A stretch of DNA of 64,000 bases, from assembly GCA_002778195.1 (NCBI GenBank), contig PCDI01000001.1, positions 5,233,869-5,297,868 on the forward strand, read 5' to 3'. This document shows, in pieces, positions 10,968 to 22,606 of the stretch. A program made the position numbers and the translations under genes. The notes under the pieces were generated by a model. That model searched no databases and was not told the origin of the DNA. It was given only the letters and a program-made list of their open reading frames with translations. The number at the start of each line of letters is the position of its first letter. Position 1 is the first letter of the stretch. Origin of the DNA: Raffaelea ambrosiae (taxonomy: Eukaryota; Ascomycota; Sordariomycetes; Ophiostomatales; Ophiostomataceae).

Positions 10968-12405
10968 ATGGCCCGGATTGTCATATACAATACAACCGTT
11001 CTGCCCCTGGACGACGAAGACAGCTTTTACTACCCCGGAACGGTAGAAATAGTTGACGACCGCATTGCAAAGGTCTACGGTGGCAGCCCGAGCGATGACG
11101 TCTTGGCGGACCCGGCCACTACGGCCATCGATGGGACCGACAAGCTGGTCATGCCAGGACTGGTCGACCTGCACTTCCACACATCTGTTGCCAAGGTAAG
11201 CTCTGCTCCTGGACAGCCGAAGGGGGGCCGCTCGGGAGACATACGAAGCGCCGGACCAAAGCAGACGCCGGGCTAATCTGGCACAGGGCTTCGGCGACGA
11301 GCTGCCTCTCAAAGAGTACCTAGAAGAGGTCTGGTACCCCAGTGTCCGGGCCCTGACCAAAGAGCGCACCTTCATTGCCGCCATGCACTCCTACTGTGCC
11401 GCCCTCAAATCCGGCACCACCACGGTCAACGACATGTACCGGTTCATCGATGCCCGAGCCGAGGCGGCTAGCCAGATCGGCATTCGCGCGACACTCGGCG
11501 GCGAGATCGCCCTCCCCGAGCACGGGCTGGACTCCATACAAGACAACGAAGACGCCTTTCGTCGATACGACGGCGTCGCCTCGGGCCGCGTGCGCGTCTG
11601 GCTGGGGCACGAGTGGATGCTGACGTCCGACCTGGCGCTGATGGCGGCCGTGGGCCGGGCCAAGAAAGCGCTGGGCACCGGTCTGCACATCCACCTGTGC
11701 GAGTCGGAAAGCGAGGTCGACGGCGTGCGGGCCCTCTATGGGAAGACGCCCGTCGAAATTGCCTACGAGGCCGGGTGTCTGGGCCCGGACACCGTGGCGG
11801 CGCACTGCGTGCACCTGACCGACGGAGACATGGCGCTGCTGGCCCAGACGGGCACGTCGGTGTCCTACGATGCCGGCTCCAACGCCAAGCTGGGCAACGG
11901 CATCGTCCGTCTGCAGGATCTGCAGGCCGCTGGCATCAACGTCGGCATGGGCATTGACGCCTTTGAGTGCGAGAACAGCCCGGACATGTTTGCGCAGATG
12001 AAGATCGGCGCGCTGGTGCAGCGGGCTCTCCACAAAAATGCCGCGCTGGGCCGGCCGCGCGATATTCTGCGCATGGCCACCGGCAACGGAGCACGCGCCC
12101 TGGGGATTGATGCGGGCGCCATTCGCGTGGGCAGCAAGGCGGATGTGATTGTCGTTGATCTGACCAAGAACCACATGTTCACTCCTCTCCTGAAGGACCC
12201 AGTCCACAGGAAAACCATGCTGGAGAGCCATCTCGTGTTTGGCTGCAATGGTTCTGCCGTGCAGCACTCCATTGTCGACGGCCAGATTGTCGTGAAGGAT
12301 TTCAAGGTCGTCGCCATTGATGAAGAAGCGCTGCGTAGGCAGATGGACGACATTTTCGAGGATATCTCGGGCGAGATGGGCTCGCTCATCAAGAGGATAG
12401 AATGA
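10968..12405 (+). CDS. AtzA/TrzA-type amidohydrolase (deaminase-like)
   Basis: Metal-dependent hydrolase of the amidohydrolase superfamily, in the branch with guanine, cytosine and methylthioadenosine deaminases and atrazine chlorohydrolase. Two exons, 10968-11195 and 11287-12405, with a 91-bp intron; 448 residues. Metal ligands are visible: His69 and His71 (LVDLHFHTS), a third His in HIHLCES, a fourth in AAHCVHL, and the catalytic Asp in MGIDAFECEN. The C-terminal strand GSKADVIVVDL is typical. It is divergent from an NCS1 permease and next to a Zn2Cys6 regulator, which points to an inducible pathway for a cyclic nitrogen compound. The exact substrate is not decided by the motifs. Confidence 0.88.
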
Positions 12406-12464
12406 TGCGGCAGTCGCTCAAAATCAATAGAGAATGAGGTCCATGTCCGTTCCTGGAGTGGATG

Positions 12465-14099
12465 TTAGAGAGAGATGGGGGACTGCGTGATTCTCGTGCC
12501 CGGGTGGTTCTCACCAACAAATGCCTCCCAGGACACATTGTCGTCCGACTCCCCGTGTCGGTCCCGGTGGTCCCACAGAGAATCCAAGACACCGATGCTG
12601 TGTCGGACCGTGACGAGCTGGTACATCTCGGCCATGCGCTGCAACAGTGTTTTCACTCGTTCGCGGTCCTTGGGTCGGACTGCACCGCATCCGGCCGAGA
12701 AGAGTGGGAAGAGCAGGACAATGGCAGGACACGGACCGCGAAGAAGGCGGACGCCGGACACCAAAGCCAGTATGTGCTGCACGTTGCGCTGGACTTCCAC
12801 GCTCGACGATGCCAACCTCCGAATGCGCTGGTTGATTTGTAGAATGGCCGCCTCGTGGTAGGCCCTGTTTACGTTGACAAACTCTTCCTGTCGCGCTGGG
12901 AGCAGCGCGGCTGGCTGTCCTGCTCCTCTGTCGGGCGAGTAGTGGCCACGGCCCGCCCCTTGCCGCAGCGTCGGTATGAGCTGTGAACAACGCTCCTGTG
13001 CGGCGAGGCCTTCGTCTCGCGCTGGTCTCGTGCGCTGTTCCGCCAAGGCGTCTCCGATCTCCACAAAAACATGGAGCAAGGCAGTCGAGCAGGATGTGAA
13101 TTCGTCAATCGCCTGGCTCTCGTCGGGGCTGTCCGACATGCTCATGGCCAGTCGCGACACGGACCGCGCGGGTGGGCAGCCCGACACATTGGCCAGTGCC
13201 ACGAGCGACACGAAGCACTTGGCCAGAAACGCCCGTGCCGAAGACCCTGCATGCGTGGTCCATGGGGCCGGAGAATCCTGGCCGAAGAAGGCAGCAGCGC
13301 CCTCGAGGTGCACTCGCCACGACTGTGCTTTGCGTCCGCCGGCGACAATCTCGGCATAGCAGAGCATGACGATGGTGGCCATAATGGTTTCCGTAGGGAT
13401 TCGAGCCGCGGCACCCCGCTCCTCGGCGTCTGTCGTCAGCTTTTCTCGGAGCTGATTGACGGTGACCATCTGCAGAAGCGCAAGCTGCCTGTCGTCCTGT
13501 GGCAGTCCTGCATTGACACGATGCACGGCGGCAAGATGGAGAACCGACGCCATGACATGAGACGTGTCGAACGCCAGCGGCACGAATGTGGCGCAGAATG
13601 CCTGTTTGACGTTCTCGTCACAGGAAAAGGATTCAACGGCGTGCACGAAATAGTCTAGAAGGGATTTGTATGCCGGTGGGAGGTCTGGCAAACACGAAGG
13701 AGCCGGTGATACCGTTGCTGGATAAGAAACGGGGCGTTGGACCCCCGCAGGAGGCTCTTCCGTGCCGTAGACAAAGGGGGAGCGTTGTCGCGGGTCGTGC
13801 GTGTCCCAAGTCCCCCCCCCTCCGTCTGTCCCGGGTGCTTCTGCTGGAACCTGTACCACTGAGGCGGCTGGGTTGGCGCCGCTGTTGTTGCATGCTGCTA
13901 GGCATTGGCCGAATGTCGATTTTCCGAATGGACGCCCACCCCATGCTATCCGCATGGCATAGCTGCAAGCCCGGGATCGCCGCTGACACAGGCCGCATGC
14001 CGGCCGCTGCTCGTCGCATTTCTGGTGGCTTCGGCGGCATGGGAGACATCCGGAGCGTGTTCTCGGCGTAGCCCTCCGTCTCCTCTTCGGTTCGTCCAT
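12465..14099 (-). CDS. Zn2Cys6 transcription factor, Fungal_trans_2 type
   Basis: Nuclear regulator of 544 residues in one exon. The N-terminal cluster has Cys18, 21, 28, 35, 38 and 45 (CX2CX6CX6CX2CX6C, starting SGCLPCRRSHQKCDE), preceded by the basic stretch PKRRRRATPRTR. The remainder fits the Fungal_trans_2 (DUF3468) pattern: FVPLAFDTSHVMASVLHLAA in the first half and an AYHEAAILQINQRIRR segment near the end. The frame stays open some way upstream; the Met at 14099 is chosen because it sits just ahead of the basic region. It is convergent with the amidohydrolase, only about 60 bp apart, and is a candidate regulator of the permease-amidohydrolase pair (inference). Confidence 0.88.
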   Translation of the reverse strand: MDEPKRRRRATPRTRSGCLPCRRSHQKCDEQRPACGLCQRRSRACSYAMRIAWGGRPFGKSTFGQCLAACNNSGANPAASVVQVPAEAPGTDGGGGTWDTHDPRQRSPFVYGTEEPPAGVQRPVSYPATVSPAPSCLPDLPPAYKSLLDYFVHAVESFSCDENVKQAFCATFVPLAFDTSHVMASVLHLAAVHRVNAGLPQDDRQLALLQMVTVNQLREKLTTDAEERGAAARIPTETIMATIVMLCYAEIVAGGRKAQSWRVHLEGAAAFFGQDSPAPWTTHAGSSARAFLAKCFVSLVALANVSGCPPARSVSRLAMSMSDSPDESQAIDEFTSCSTALLHVFVEIGDALAEQRTRPARDEGLAAQERCSQLIPTLRQGAGRGHYSPDRGAGQPAALLPARQEEFVNVNRAYHEAAILQINQRIRRLASSSVEVQRNVQHILALVSGVRLLRGPCPAIVLLFPLFSAGCGAVRPKDRERVKTLLQRMAEMYQLVTVRHSIGVLDSLWDHRDRHGESDDNVSWEAFVGENHPGTRITQSPISL

Positions 14100-14331
14100 T
14101 GGCCGGACTGTACAGGGAACGGCATGCAAGACTGGTCTGTGGTAGGTTGTTCTTTGGAGACAAGGGCAAGATAAGGCCACAAATAAAAATGAACTGCATT
14201 GGCTAGCTGTGGCGCTAAGAATGCTGGCGAAAATACGGCTATTCCCACATGGGATCCCATCCCAAACCCGCCCAAAAGTCCCCCAAGCCACGGGCTGAGA
14301 TAACCCGCAACCAAACGCAGAGGAGTTAGCC

Positions 14332-17300
14332 TCAAGCTAGCCCCATTTGTGCCGCCTCTTGTAGCAACTGGTCCCACGAGATTCCGATCAGCTCCGGCAT
14401 TTTCTGTACCGCTTTCATGTTGCCAATCGGCATACCAGTGCCTGCATTTGGGTCTGCCCCCTTGCGGATGAGCAGAGCAAGCATGCCGAGAGACTCTTTC
14501 CTCGCATTCCGGGCCAGATACCGCACTATGGGCCCATGCTTCGTAATGAAGTTGACGTCTGCCCCTGCGTCCACCATCGCCTCGGCCAACGGCGCGGAGC
14601 ACGATCTGCGTGCGAGCAGGAACAGGGCCGCACTGAGATCGTCTCTGGATACCTCGCGAAGCATGCCGGTGGCGGCCCAGATTTGGCAAATGATGCCCGG
14701 TCTTGCCAAGTCGCCCTCCTGTACGTGCTCCGCGACGTAATGCAGAAACTCGGTGGCAAACTGTCTACCCATGCCACCTCTTCTGGCCGTGCCGAGAGAT
14801 GCGTCAACCCGCTGCGCATACGCGTCCAAGAATATCGCATCCGTTGCCGGCGTCCGCTCCACCTGGAAGAATATCTCGGCACACTGCCGGCCCGACGGGA
14901 TGCCGACTTCACCGTACGCCATCAGACCCATGGCGCTGCGAAAGATGTCTGCATTGCCGTCGCCCAGGGCCTTGTTGCACAGCCTCTGGAGCTCCCAGTC
15001 CGGCACCTGGCCCCCCGTGGCCTTGAACCGGGCCACGACGTACTCGAACACGGGCAGCCCTCCCTGCTCCGCCGCAAACTCGCACAGCTGCCATTTCTCT
15101 TGCGGCGGCAAGAAAGCCCAGACGGGTTCCGTCAATGTCAGATTGGCCTCGTCTTGAGCAGCGATGAGGTCGTATACCTCGGACACGGCATCCAGTTTGG
15201 CGACTGGCGGCAGCGCGCGGTTTGTCTCTGTCGCCGCCAGGTTCTGATGGTACCGATCCAGATGGTCGTCTCGCATGCGCCTGGAGAAAAAGCCGCCCTG
15301 GGCGTACTCGCAGTTGGGGAAGCTGCACTTCCACGGCCGGCTGTGGCTCTTCTCGTGCGCATTTCTCTCGGCATTGGACGGGAAGCCTATCCTGAGATAT
15401 GGACAGCCCAGCATGCTGCACTTGAATGGCTTGCTGCCGTAGTAGGCACGAAACTCGGCGCACATGCAGTCAGGACGAGCATGCCGAGACCGACTGCACG
15501 ATTCCACTTGCTCCAGGAGGGGTTCGAGGGTAAACTTGATCTCGATGGAAGCCTGGGAGACGGTCAGCGGATCCAACTGTGTCCAGAGCGATCCACGCAT
15601 AATTTTGCGTTCTTCTGCGAGGTGGCTGGTCCGAAACGCTGCTTCTTGGTTCAGCATGGTGTACACGGCTGCCATCCGACGGCTGAGAACTTGGAGAAAG
15701 GCAGTAGTGGGCGGTGTTTGTATGGCATCCTGCTGTCTGGGAAGGTACTGTGGATTTTGCCGCATGCCGAGGAGGGTCCCTAGTAGGCTGGCGAGCTCCT
15801 CCGGTATATTCGTTGTCCCGGTACCTCCAATGCTCTGCACCTCGCTGTCTGGTATGAGAGACGCGAGATTCTCCACGAGAGTGAGCCAGTTGTCGGCGGC
15901 AAAGTTCTGCAGTGAGTATGTGCCTGTCTTGGCGTACTGTGTCAATGCACCGAGGCCCAATCCCGGCTGCTGGTGTTGTTGGCAGAGGTAGGTGATGCAG
16001 GCACTGGTCAAGCTGAACAGGGCTTCGCGTGGGTCGATGTAGCCACTGATTGTCGGCGTGCTGACGTATTCCTTGGCCGTGAAGTGCACAAACTGAACAA
16101 TGTCGTTGTCCACCTCAACGATGGGACCACACAGATGGGTCACGTTCAAGGCGGCAACAACACTTCGTCGACCGTCCGGATCGTCTCGCCGAATGTACAG
16201 CGCCTGGTGGATCTCTTGCGCGGTCATGGGAACTGGCGAATAGGCTACCCACCCCAGCAGATTTCGCACTTGGCCCTTGGCGGACGGGACCAAGTTTTCA
16301 ATTCGTTCCAAGATCCGGGCATACGCTTCGCCCAGGCTCTCGGGCAAGACTCGCATTTCCCTCTCGATTTGCGAAAGGTCCCCCATCAGCTCCACATTCT
16401 TCAATACGAGTCTTGCATACAGGAACATGCCTATTCGATTGATATCAGTCGAATGCATTTGGATCGATCGGATTACACAATTCCTTCTTACCATTGGCCT
16501 TTGGTGCTACAGCGGAAAACAGCTGTATCAGTGTCTGCTTTGCTCGAGGTAGAGCTTGGATCTGTCGTATCCAGTTGGCCGTCCAGTTGGAGACGTATGT
16601 TTCGATGCTCGCTTGGTTCTTTTTGTTGACTTGGAGAGTGGCTGCAACTTCGTCCAGCTCCCATTTGAGGTCGGCTTCTGGCCGGCTGCTAACAAGTATT
16701 TTCAACCCTGGGCAATCATCGGTCGGCAAATCTGCCAGAAGACGTGCCAGTTTGGCCCTCTCGGATTCCAGTATCTCGTCCAGGCCGTCCACAATGATGT
16801 ACAAAGGCTGGGAAGAGGCCGCGAGGATTCGTAGCATGGCGACAGCATCCGTTAAGCTGCTTTTCAGTGACTCCCGACTTGCGCAGGAGACTATTTCCTG
16901 AAGGTGGTCCTGCCCGTCTGCAAGCTGGAATATCAAAGAGTGGCACACCGATAGAGCGGTGGTACGGCTCCTAGACCTGTAGTCGAGAAACACAAACAAT
17001 ACGTTGCCGAAGCTGCTGCATTTCCCGACGGTAGCTCCGGCGAGATATGTTTTCCCTGCGGATAGTCAGAAATGGCTACGAACGATCCGCAGCCATGAAG
17101 AGGGATTCAGGGTCTAAACTCACCAGCTCCTGGTATCCCTTGTAGCCACAATATCTGGTTCGCATCATCCGGGTCGAGCCATTTTCGGAATTTTGTAGAC
17201 CGGAAGAGCCAGCCCTCGGTCCCTGGACAGAACTCGGACTGCAAACGATACAAGCGGTCATGGTACGCGCTGGGGTTGATATCGGCCTTGATGCCGCGGT

Positions 17301-18054
17301 ATTCCTGTCTCTGGTGTGCCAATTCCGTGTCGTTGTAATGCTTCCTTGCCTGCTGACTGGCTTCGTATTCTGTCTGTATGTGCTCAAAAGTGACTTTCTG
17401 CTGGACGAGAGTGGTATGGCGTATAACATTCTCGCCTATCAGTTTGAGGCGACCTCTACACTTTGGCCAGAGTGCCTCAAAAGCAATCTTCCACCCTTGC
17501 GCTTGTGTTAGCAGAGGAGGACGGGCAATGGCAGATGTTTGATCCTCACCTGGTTTGTTGAAAAACTTGAATGCTTCGGCATACAAGTCTAGGATGTCCC
17601 GGTAAAACAGAACCAACGCCTCTTTAACGGCCACACTTCCTGAAAAGATCTGGCTCCCCTTTTGGAAATCTGGTAGGACTGATGCGATGTCGGCCATTAT
17701 ATTCACAATAGCATCAAAAGACGCCTGCAACGCATCGGCCCATTGAAGGATCAATTTGATCGGACCCCATATCAGCGCCAGAAGATCGGGTTTCACTTGG
17801 ACAAAGACCTCGATAGTTGCGGCATATCCACGCAGCCCGTCGAGAAAGGGCTTGATTTTCGACAGAGCACGAAGTCGACCGCGCTTTGCTTGCTCTTCCT
17901 GAAGTTGTCCGAGCTGGACATATACCTGGTCAATCGTCGTCGTCTGCGACTGGATAATCTGCGAGTAGATGGCGTCATTGTTCAGCTCGTTCTTGAAGTC
18001 GCCTGCCGCATGTGTGAATGCCGTCAGAACAGGGTCGGCAAATGTTGCTGCCAT
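14332..18054 (-). CDS. NACHT NLR-like STAND protein with C2H2-like fingers and ankyrin-like repeats
   Basis: Three exons (18054-17124, 17055-16492, 16430-14332; introns 68 and 61 bp) give 1197 residues. Residues 1-290 form an alpha-helical N-terminal region of the kind found ahead of fungal NACHT domains. The P-loop GIPGAGKT (306-313) is split by the first intron and restored by splicing. The Walker B motif is VDGLDE (399-404). The second splice restores NGMFLYARLVL, the usual end of the NACHT module, followed by a winged-helix-like part. At about 833-890 two C-X4-C...H-X3/4-H fingers appear (FKCSMLGC and WKCSFPNC). The C-terminus (about 1085-1165) has ankyrin-like units such as LAEAMVDAGADVNF and LALLIRKGADPNAG. 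By family such proteins are signal-dependent ATPases used in non-self recognition or cell death; that role here is inference. Confidence 0.85.
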
Positions 18055-18381
18055 CTCTACTGGGCTGCAGAGTTTAACTAGTTACTGCGTTTCTCTTGAG
18101 AAGATCTCGCGGCGGGATGAAATCGGGTATGTCGGGATCCAAAACCCCTCATCTCAGGCATCAGGCACATTGTTTGGGGGCCAAACAATGCTTGTCAACC
18201 AATTGCCATCATTTCTACTACCAGTGCATATTCAATGTGAAGGCGTGCATTAAGGCCGAATCTCTGCACACAAAATAAATGATAACGACAAAACAAAATA
18301 CTATGATTTTGTTCTTAGTCTGAGCATTTCATATAAATATTGCAGTCAATTTCACAGACTAACAGTACGTCAAAGATGGAA

Positions 18382-19005
18382 TCACACGATAGCATTAATA
18401 AAGTCCTTTGACAAGCCTTCAGAAAGGAGGGATGCTCCAAGGCTTGTTGCTAGCAGCTGACTCTGGATCGTAACCCGGAGGGCTGAGTCGGCGCCGAACA
18501 CCAGCATTGGGTCCCTCGAAGATGGGCAAGCAGAGTGCATCATCCATGAACTTGCCATACGGCCGTGCAGTGTCGTACGAGTTGACCCAGACTGCTTGCA
18601 CAGCTTCGAGGACGTGCATGACGGCATTGCCGGACCCGTAAATAACCGCAATCAATACCAAGGTACATGGTCGGTCGTCTCATGCCTTTCTACAGAGGAC
18701 ATGGATGTAGTATCTATCACGCAAGTCTTTTTTTTCCTGGTATACGGTCGATGCCATCGCATCTGGATAGGCTGAGGGTGGTCTGCACTCCGAGGGTCAC
18801 ATTGATGATTGACGTTGGATGAGAAGCAAGCATGCGAAATGATGTCTTCTTTTTTCATGACGGAGTCTCTCATGCCTGTGGTGATTTGAGCAAGTTTTGA
18901 CACGGTTCTCATCAGTTCAACCCTGTCTCTGTCTCTCATATTCTTGATTAGGCTCCCAGTCCGGGATAAGATCCCCCCGCTTAGTTGTCCGGCGTAGTCT
19001 ACCAT
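18382..19005 (-). other. orphan reading frames, possible gene remnant
   Basis: Between the NLR gene and the SNF2 gene lie two minus-strand open frames I could not join convincingly. The downstream one (about 18661-18419) reads as real protein: a hydrophobic start (LIAVIYGSGNAVMHVLEAV) and then YDTARPYGKFMDDALC and GPNAGVRRRLSPPGY before the stop. The upstream one (19005-18652) is lysine- and methionine-rich and less convincing. An acceptor-like AG sits just before the downstream frame. I recognise no family. It could be the 3' end of a decayed membrane-protein gene. The rest of 18055-19279 is AT-rich and shows nothing else. Confidence 0.3.
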
Positions 19006-19279
19006 GCATCGAAAGACCGTACTATTGTGTTGTTCAGAAGCTTTTAACTACTATCAAAAGGCTAACGTTTGATTTTTATATACTGTGTTCTAGCCAATAA
19101 AAATCCAGAGGCACTGGTTACATCAATGGAAAGGAAATGAAACTTTTCTTTATTCGCGGAACCTCGCATTGCAGAGATTGCGGATGAACGGGAGTTGCCA
19201 GTGTCTGGTGGATAGCAGTTGCCAACGGCAAGAATCTTGGGCATGTTAACGGCGTTGTACATCAGCACACCACACGTCA

Positions 19280-22200
19280 CTATTGGCCAGCTAGGCACTG
19301 TTGCAATGCCTGGAAGTGGATTTGTTAACTTGCTTATCCGATCGTGAAGACAAGAGAGAGAGAGAGAGCGGCAGGAAATGGAGATTCCACGAAGCTACAT
19401 GTGTGTATACTCACGTTCCATCTTGATGTCTCGTTGGCTATTTCAGAGATGTCACGTCCAGCCATAGACATGTTGACGAGGTTGACTTTGTTTCGTTGAA
19501 CCAAGCGAATATACTTTTTTTTTCGTGTCAGTGCAGTCTTCTTCTCGAAATGCAAGGCAAGTCCGGGAAAACCAACCGTCTCGACGGATCTCGGCACCAA
19601 ATAGCGAGTGACCGTAACCTGCCGTGTCTGGCCCTTCCTGTTGACTCTGTCAACTGCCTGCAGTTCGGCCATGGGATTCCACTGCGGTTCAAGAATGTGG
19701 ACATTCGAGGCGACAGTGAGGTCCACGCTGTAGACAGTGTCAACAACTTGAACGAGAGAGAAAGGTAGGGGCCAATTCCAAACCAGGCAACTTACCCTTC
19801 CCCACAAGACCCAAGGCTGGCAAGCATGACAGTGTACCCGTCGTTGGTCGCAAACTCGGAAAGTGCCTGTCTTCTTGCCTCCAGAGTGGTTTGACCATCC
19901 AGCCTTTGATATTTGAGGCCGACCCTATCCATCGCTTTCTCTACAAGGTCCAACATGGCTGTCCAACAGCTAAACACAACACTTTTCGCCGGCTTCGGCT
20001 GGCCGTCCCTGTACTGCTGTTCCAGCATGATGTTTTTCACCAGGGCTTCAACCTTGGCGGATGGTCGCAGCATTGTACTCCCGGGGTTCTCCACGCAGGG
20101 TGCTGGCTTATTTTCATCGTCGTCCTCATCATCGACGGGATGTTCGGTATCGTCCTTGTTTAACTGCTGCATCATTTTGAGGCTGATGGTTCGACTGCTC
20201 CGCGACTGCCACGCGGCTACTGCAGCTGCTGGAAGCAGACTCTCTCCGTGGTCGCATATGCGCCGAAGAAAGTTCATCAATGCAAGAATGTTCTGGGAGT
20301 TTCCGGCACCGCCCGCAATTGGTGTCTTCTTGCCCGTTGTTGACACGTTCATTTTGGCTGCAATCTGTGTTGTCCGCTCTCGGAAAAAGTCGTAGAGCAA
20401 TTTGTCCTCTGGGTGCAGCTCTATTTGTTCGACCTTGAGTATGCATTTGGATAGATTCAACTGACCATTCTGGCATAGTAGTGCTTTCGTTCGCCGCAGG
20501 CAAGTGGCCTTGACAAGCCGTTGGAGCATGTCCACGGCCCTGCTGTCGTTGGACCGAAGAACCGGGTTCGTGATTCGTGCCTCGAATTCGGATTTTTCGA
20601 TGTAAGGCATCACCCTAATGTAGCTGAGCAGTGCGCCAAAGTCCTCAAGCGAGTTCTGGATGGGTGTCCCGGTAAGACACCAGCGATGCTGCGATTGGAT
20701 TTGTGACACAGCTTGAAAGCCTTTGGAGTATCGATTGCGAATGTGATGGGCTGCGAGCAGCGTTAGGTGCACGCATAACCCGCAAGGTAATCAGGAACCA
20801 CGCTCATACCTTCATCAAGGACGACTCGGAGCCATTGCTTGGCTCTAAGGGGGCCTTCATTTTCGCAGTCTACGCGCAAAGTGCCGTATGTTGTCAACAC
20901 GATGTCCAGCTGCTCGAGTTGTGCAGCAACCTGTTGCCGTGTTTGGCCGTGATAGATAGCAGCTGTGACCTGTCCGGGATGGATGTGTCTCATAATCTGG
21001 GTTTCCCAGCCATAGATTGCTATTGTACGTCAGTGGAGCTTGACAAGAAAACGAAACATGTTGCCGGCTTACTCGATTTGGGGGCGACAATCAAGGTTCC
21101 TCTGAGAATCGCATTGCCGGGGTTGTCCAATGATGTGCAAATGAGTGAAAGGACACTCAGCGTTTTACCCAATCCCATGTCCTGCGAGATGCATTAACTT
21201 CCCTTCACTGTTTTCCCCCAGAAATCAAACTCGCAGACTTGGCCACAATGGTCGACTCACGTCAGCTAGAATGCCGCCCATGGGTACCAGCGGCCTTGCC
21301 GTGTACGCCCCAGTAACGGCGTGTCGATACCTGTGCCACGTTAGATCGAACGCCTTTTCAAAACATCGATCTTGGTCCAGAACTCACGCGCTCGCGACCC
21401 CATTGTCGACAGCTGGGATCCACAAGGGTGGAAACCGCGGTCTCGCGACAACACCGCACTCTTTCTCCCACATCATGGCCAACGCAACGTTTTGGTGACT
21501 GTTACAAACTATTAGCGTCGTATCGTGTGGGCAGAGAAAGCAGCCATTCGCACCTCATCAATTCCGTGGCTAGCCGTCGACTGGGGACGACGTTGAGGAT
21601 AGTTTCGCCCCCGTCGCTTCCATCCGTCCCGTTGGCGGAGTCAAATATGCGGGACAGGCGTGCCATGGCCACCTCGCCAAGCCTGGCCGTAAGCAAAAAA
21701 CTTGCTGCATCGATGGAGCCACTCGCTAATGCAATATCGAATGCCATCATTCGTGGTGCTGGCATATGATCCCCGGGCGGGACGAGATAGTGTGGATTGC
21801 AGTATTCGATGTCAACACCGTCACACTCGCCCCGTGAAGGGTGTTGCAAGTAGATCCCGCCATTCGCAAGTGCGTCCCCGACAATGTCCTTGTCTTCCCA
21901 TCTACCGTAGACAGCGATGCGAATAAAGACTTTCTGTTTGGCCAACGCTCTCCCGCGTAGGACTTGTCGGTCTCTCTTTGGCCGTGTGTTTGCTTGTTTG
22001 TCCAGATCGGTAGACAACATGGTCTCGTTTTCGAGCAGGATAGCTCTGCATTCCACCTTTCCTCCACCAACAAGAGAGCAGATAGCAGGCGACTGGAGTA
22101 GTCCCACGTGCTTACCGGGCCCCTGGACCAGTTTGAGATAAGCCTCATTGAGCGGTGTTAAACTCACGATCACTGCCTCGCCCGGCGCCAAGGACGTGTA

Positions 22201-22606
22201 GGTGGACACCTTTTCCAGAATCTTCAAAAGATTAGACGAGCACTTCCATCACAAAAGGAAGTTGGTGTGAACTCACAGTACCGAAACAACACCTCGCTGT
22301 GGGTGGATTTGCACTCTGCTGGGGTGCGTTCAGAACAGTATTTCCATACTGTGGTTGCAGGTTGACGTTCGGTCTCTGTATACCAAAACTACGGGTGCTG
22401 AATTGGTTCCCTTGATGTGCAATTTCATTCATCGAAGTCGTGATATCAATGGACCTTAGCACTTCGGAAAATCCAGGCAGGAACGGCAGTGCAGGCAGAT
22501 CAGGAAGAGAAGGTAAGGCAGCCTTCTGACGACCACGTCGTCCCTTGCCACTATCTCCAGCCATATCAACCCCATGTTGATACTGTTTGCTGTCGTCGGA
22601 AGCCAT
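19280..22606 (-). CDS. SNF2-family DNA-dependent ATPase/helicase (RAD5-like, no RING)
   Basis: Ten exons: 22606-22277, 22221-21554, 21498-21388, 21330-21261, 21181-21073, 21019-20810, 20750-19796, 19727-19577, 19513-19415 and 19309-19280; 910 residues in frame throughout. Splicing restores motif I (ADDMGLGKT, about 392-400), split by an intron, and motif II (DEAHHIRN, Asp498), also split. Motif III is HRWCLTGTPIQNS; the helicase C half has YQRLDGQTT, SCGEGVDLTVAS and QAVDRVNRKGQ. The N-terminal 110 residues are low in complexity, and CFGT leads into a domain seen in fungal RAD5/HLTF relatives. No RING finger lies between the two helicase halves, unlike RAD5. The intron before YIRLVQRNK has a weak GTTGGT donor and an A-rich acceptor, so that exon is the least certain. 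Role: nucleosome or DNA remodelling in the nucleus. Confidence 0.85.

Noticed and set aside
14536..15783. 415-codon open frame on the plus strand
   Set aside because: Antisense to the NLR gene, whose zinc-finger-like and ankyrin-like motifs are on the minus strand.
19352..19368. GA-dinucleotide run
   Set aside because: A short simple repeat inside the last intron of the SNF2 gene; no sign of function.
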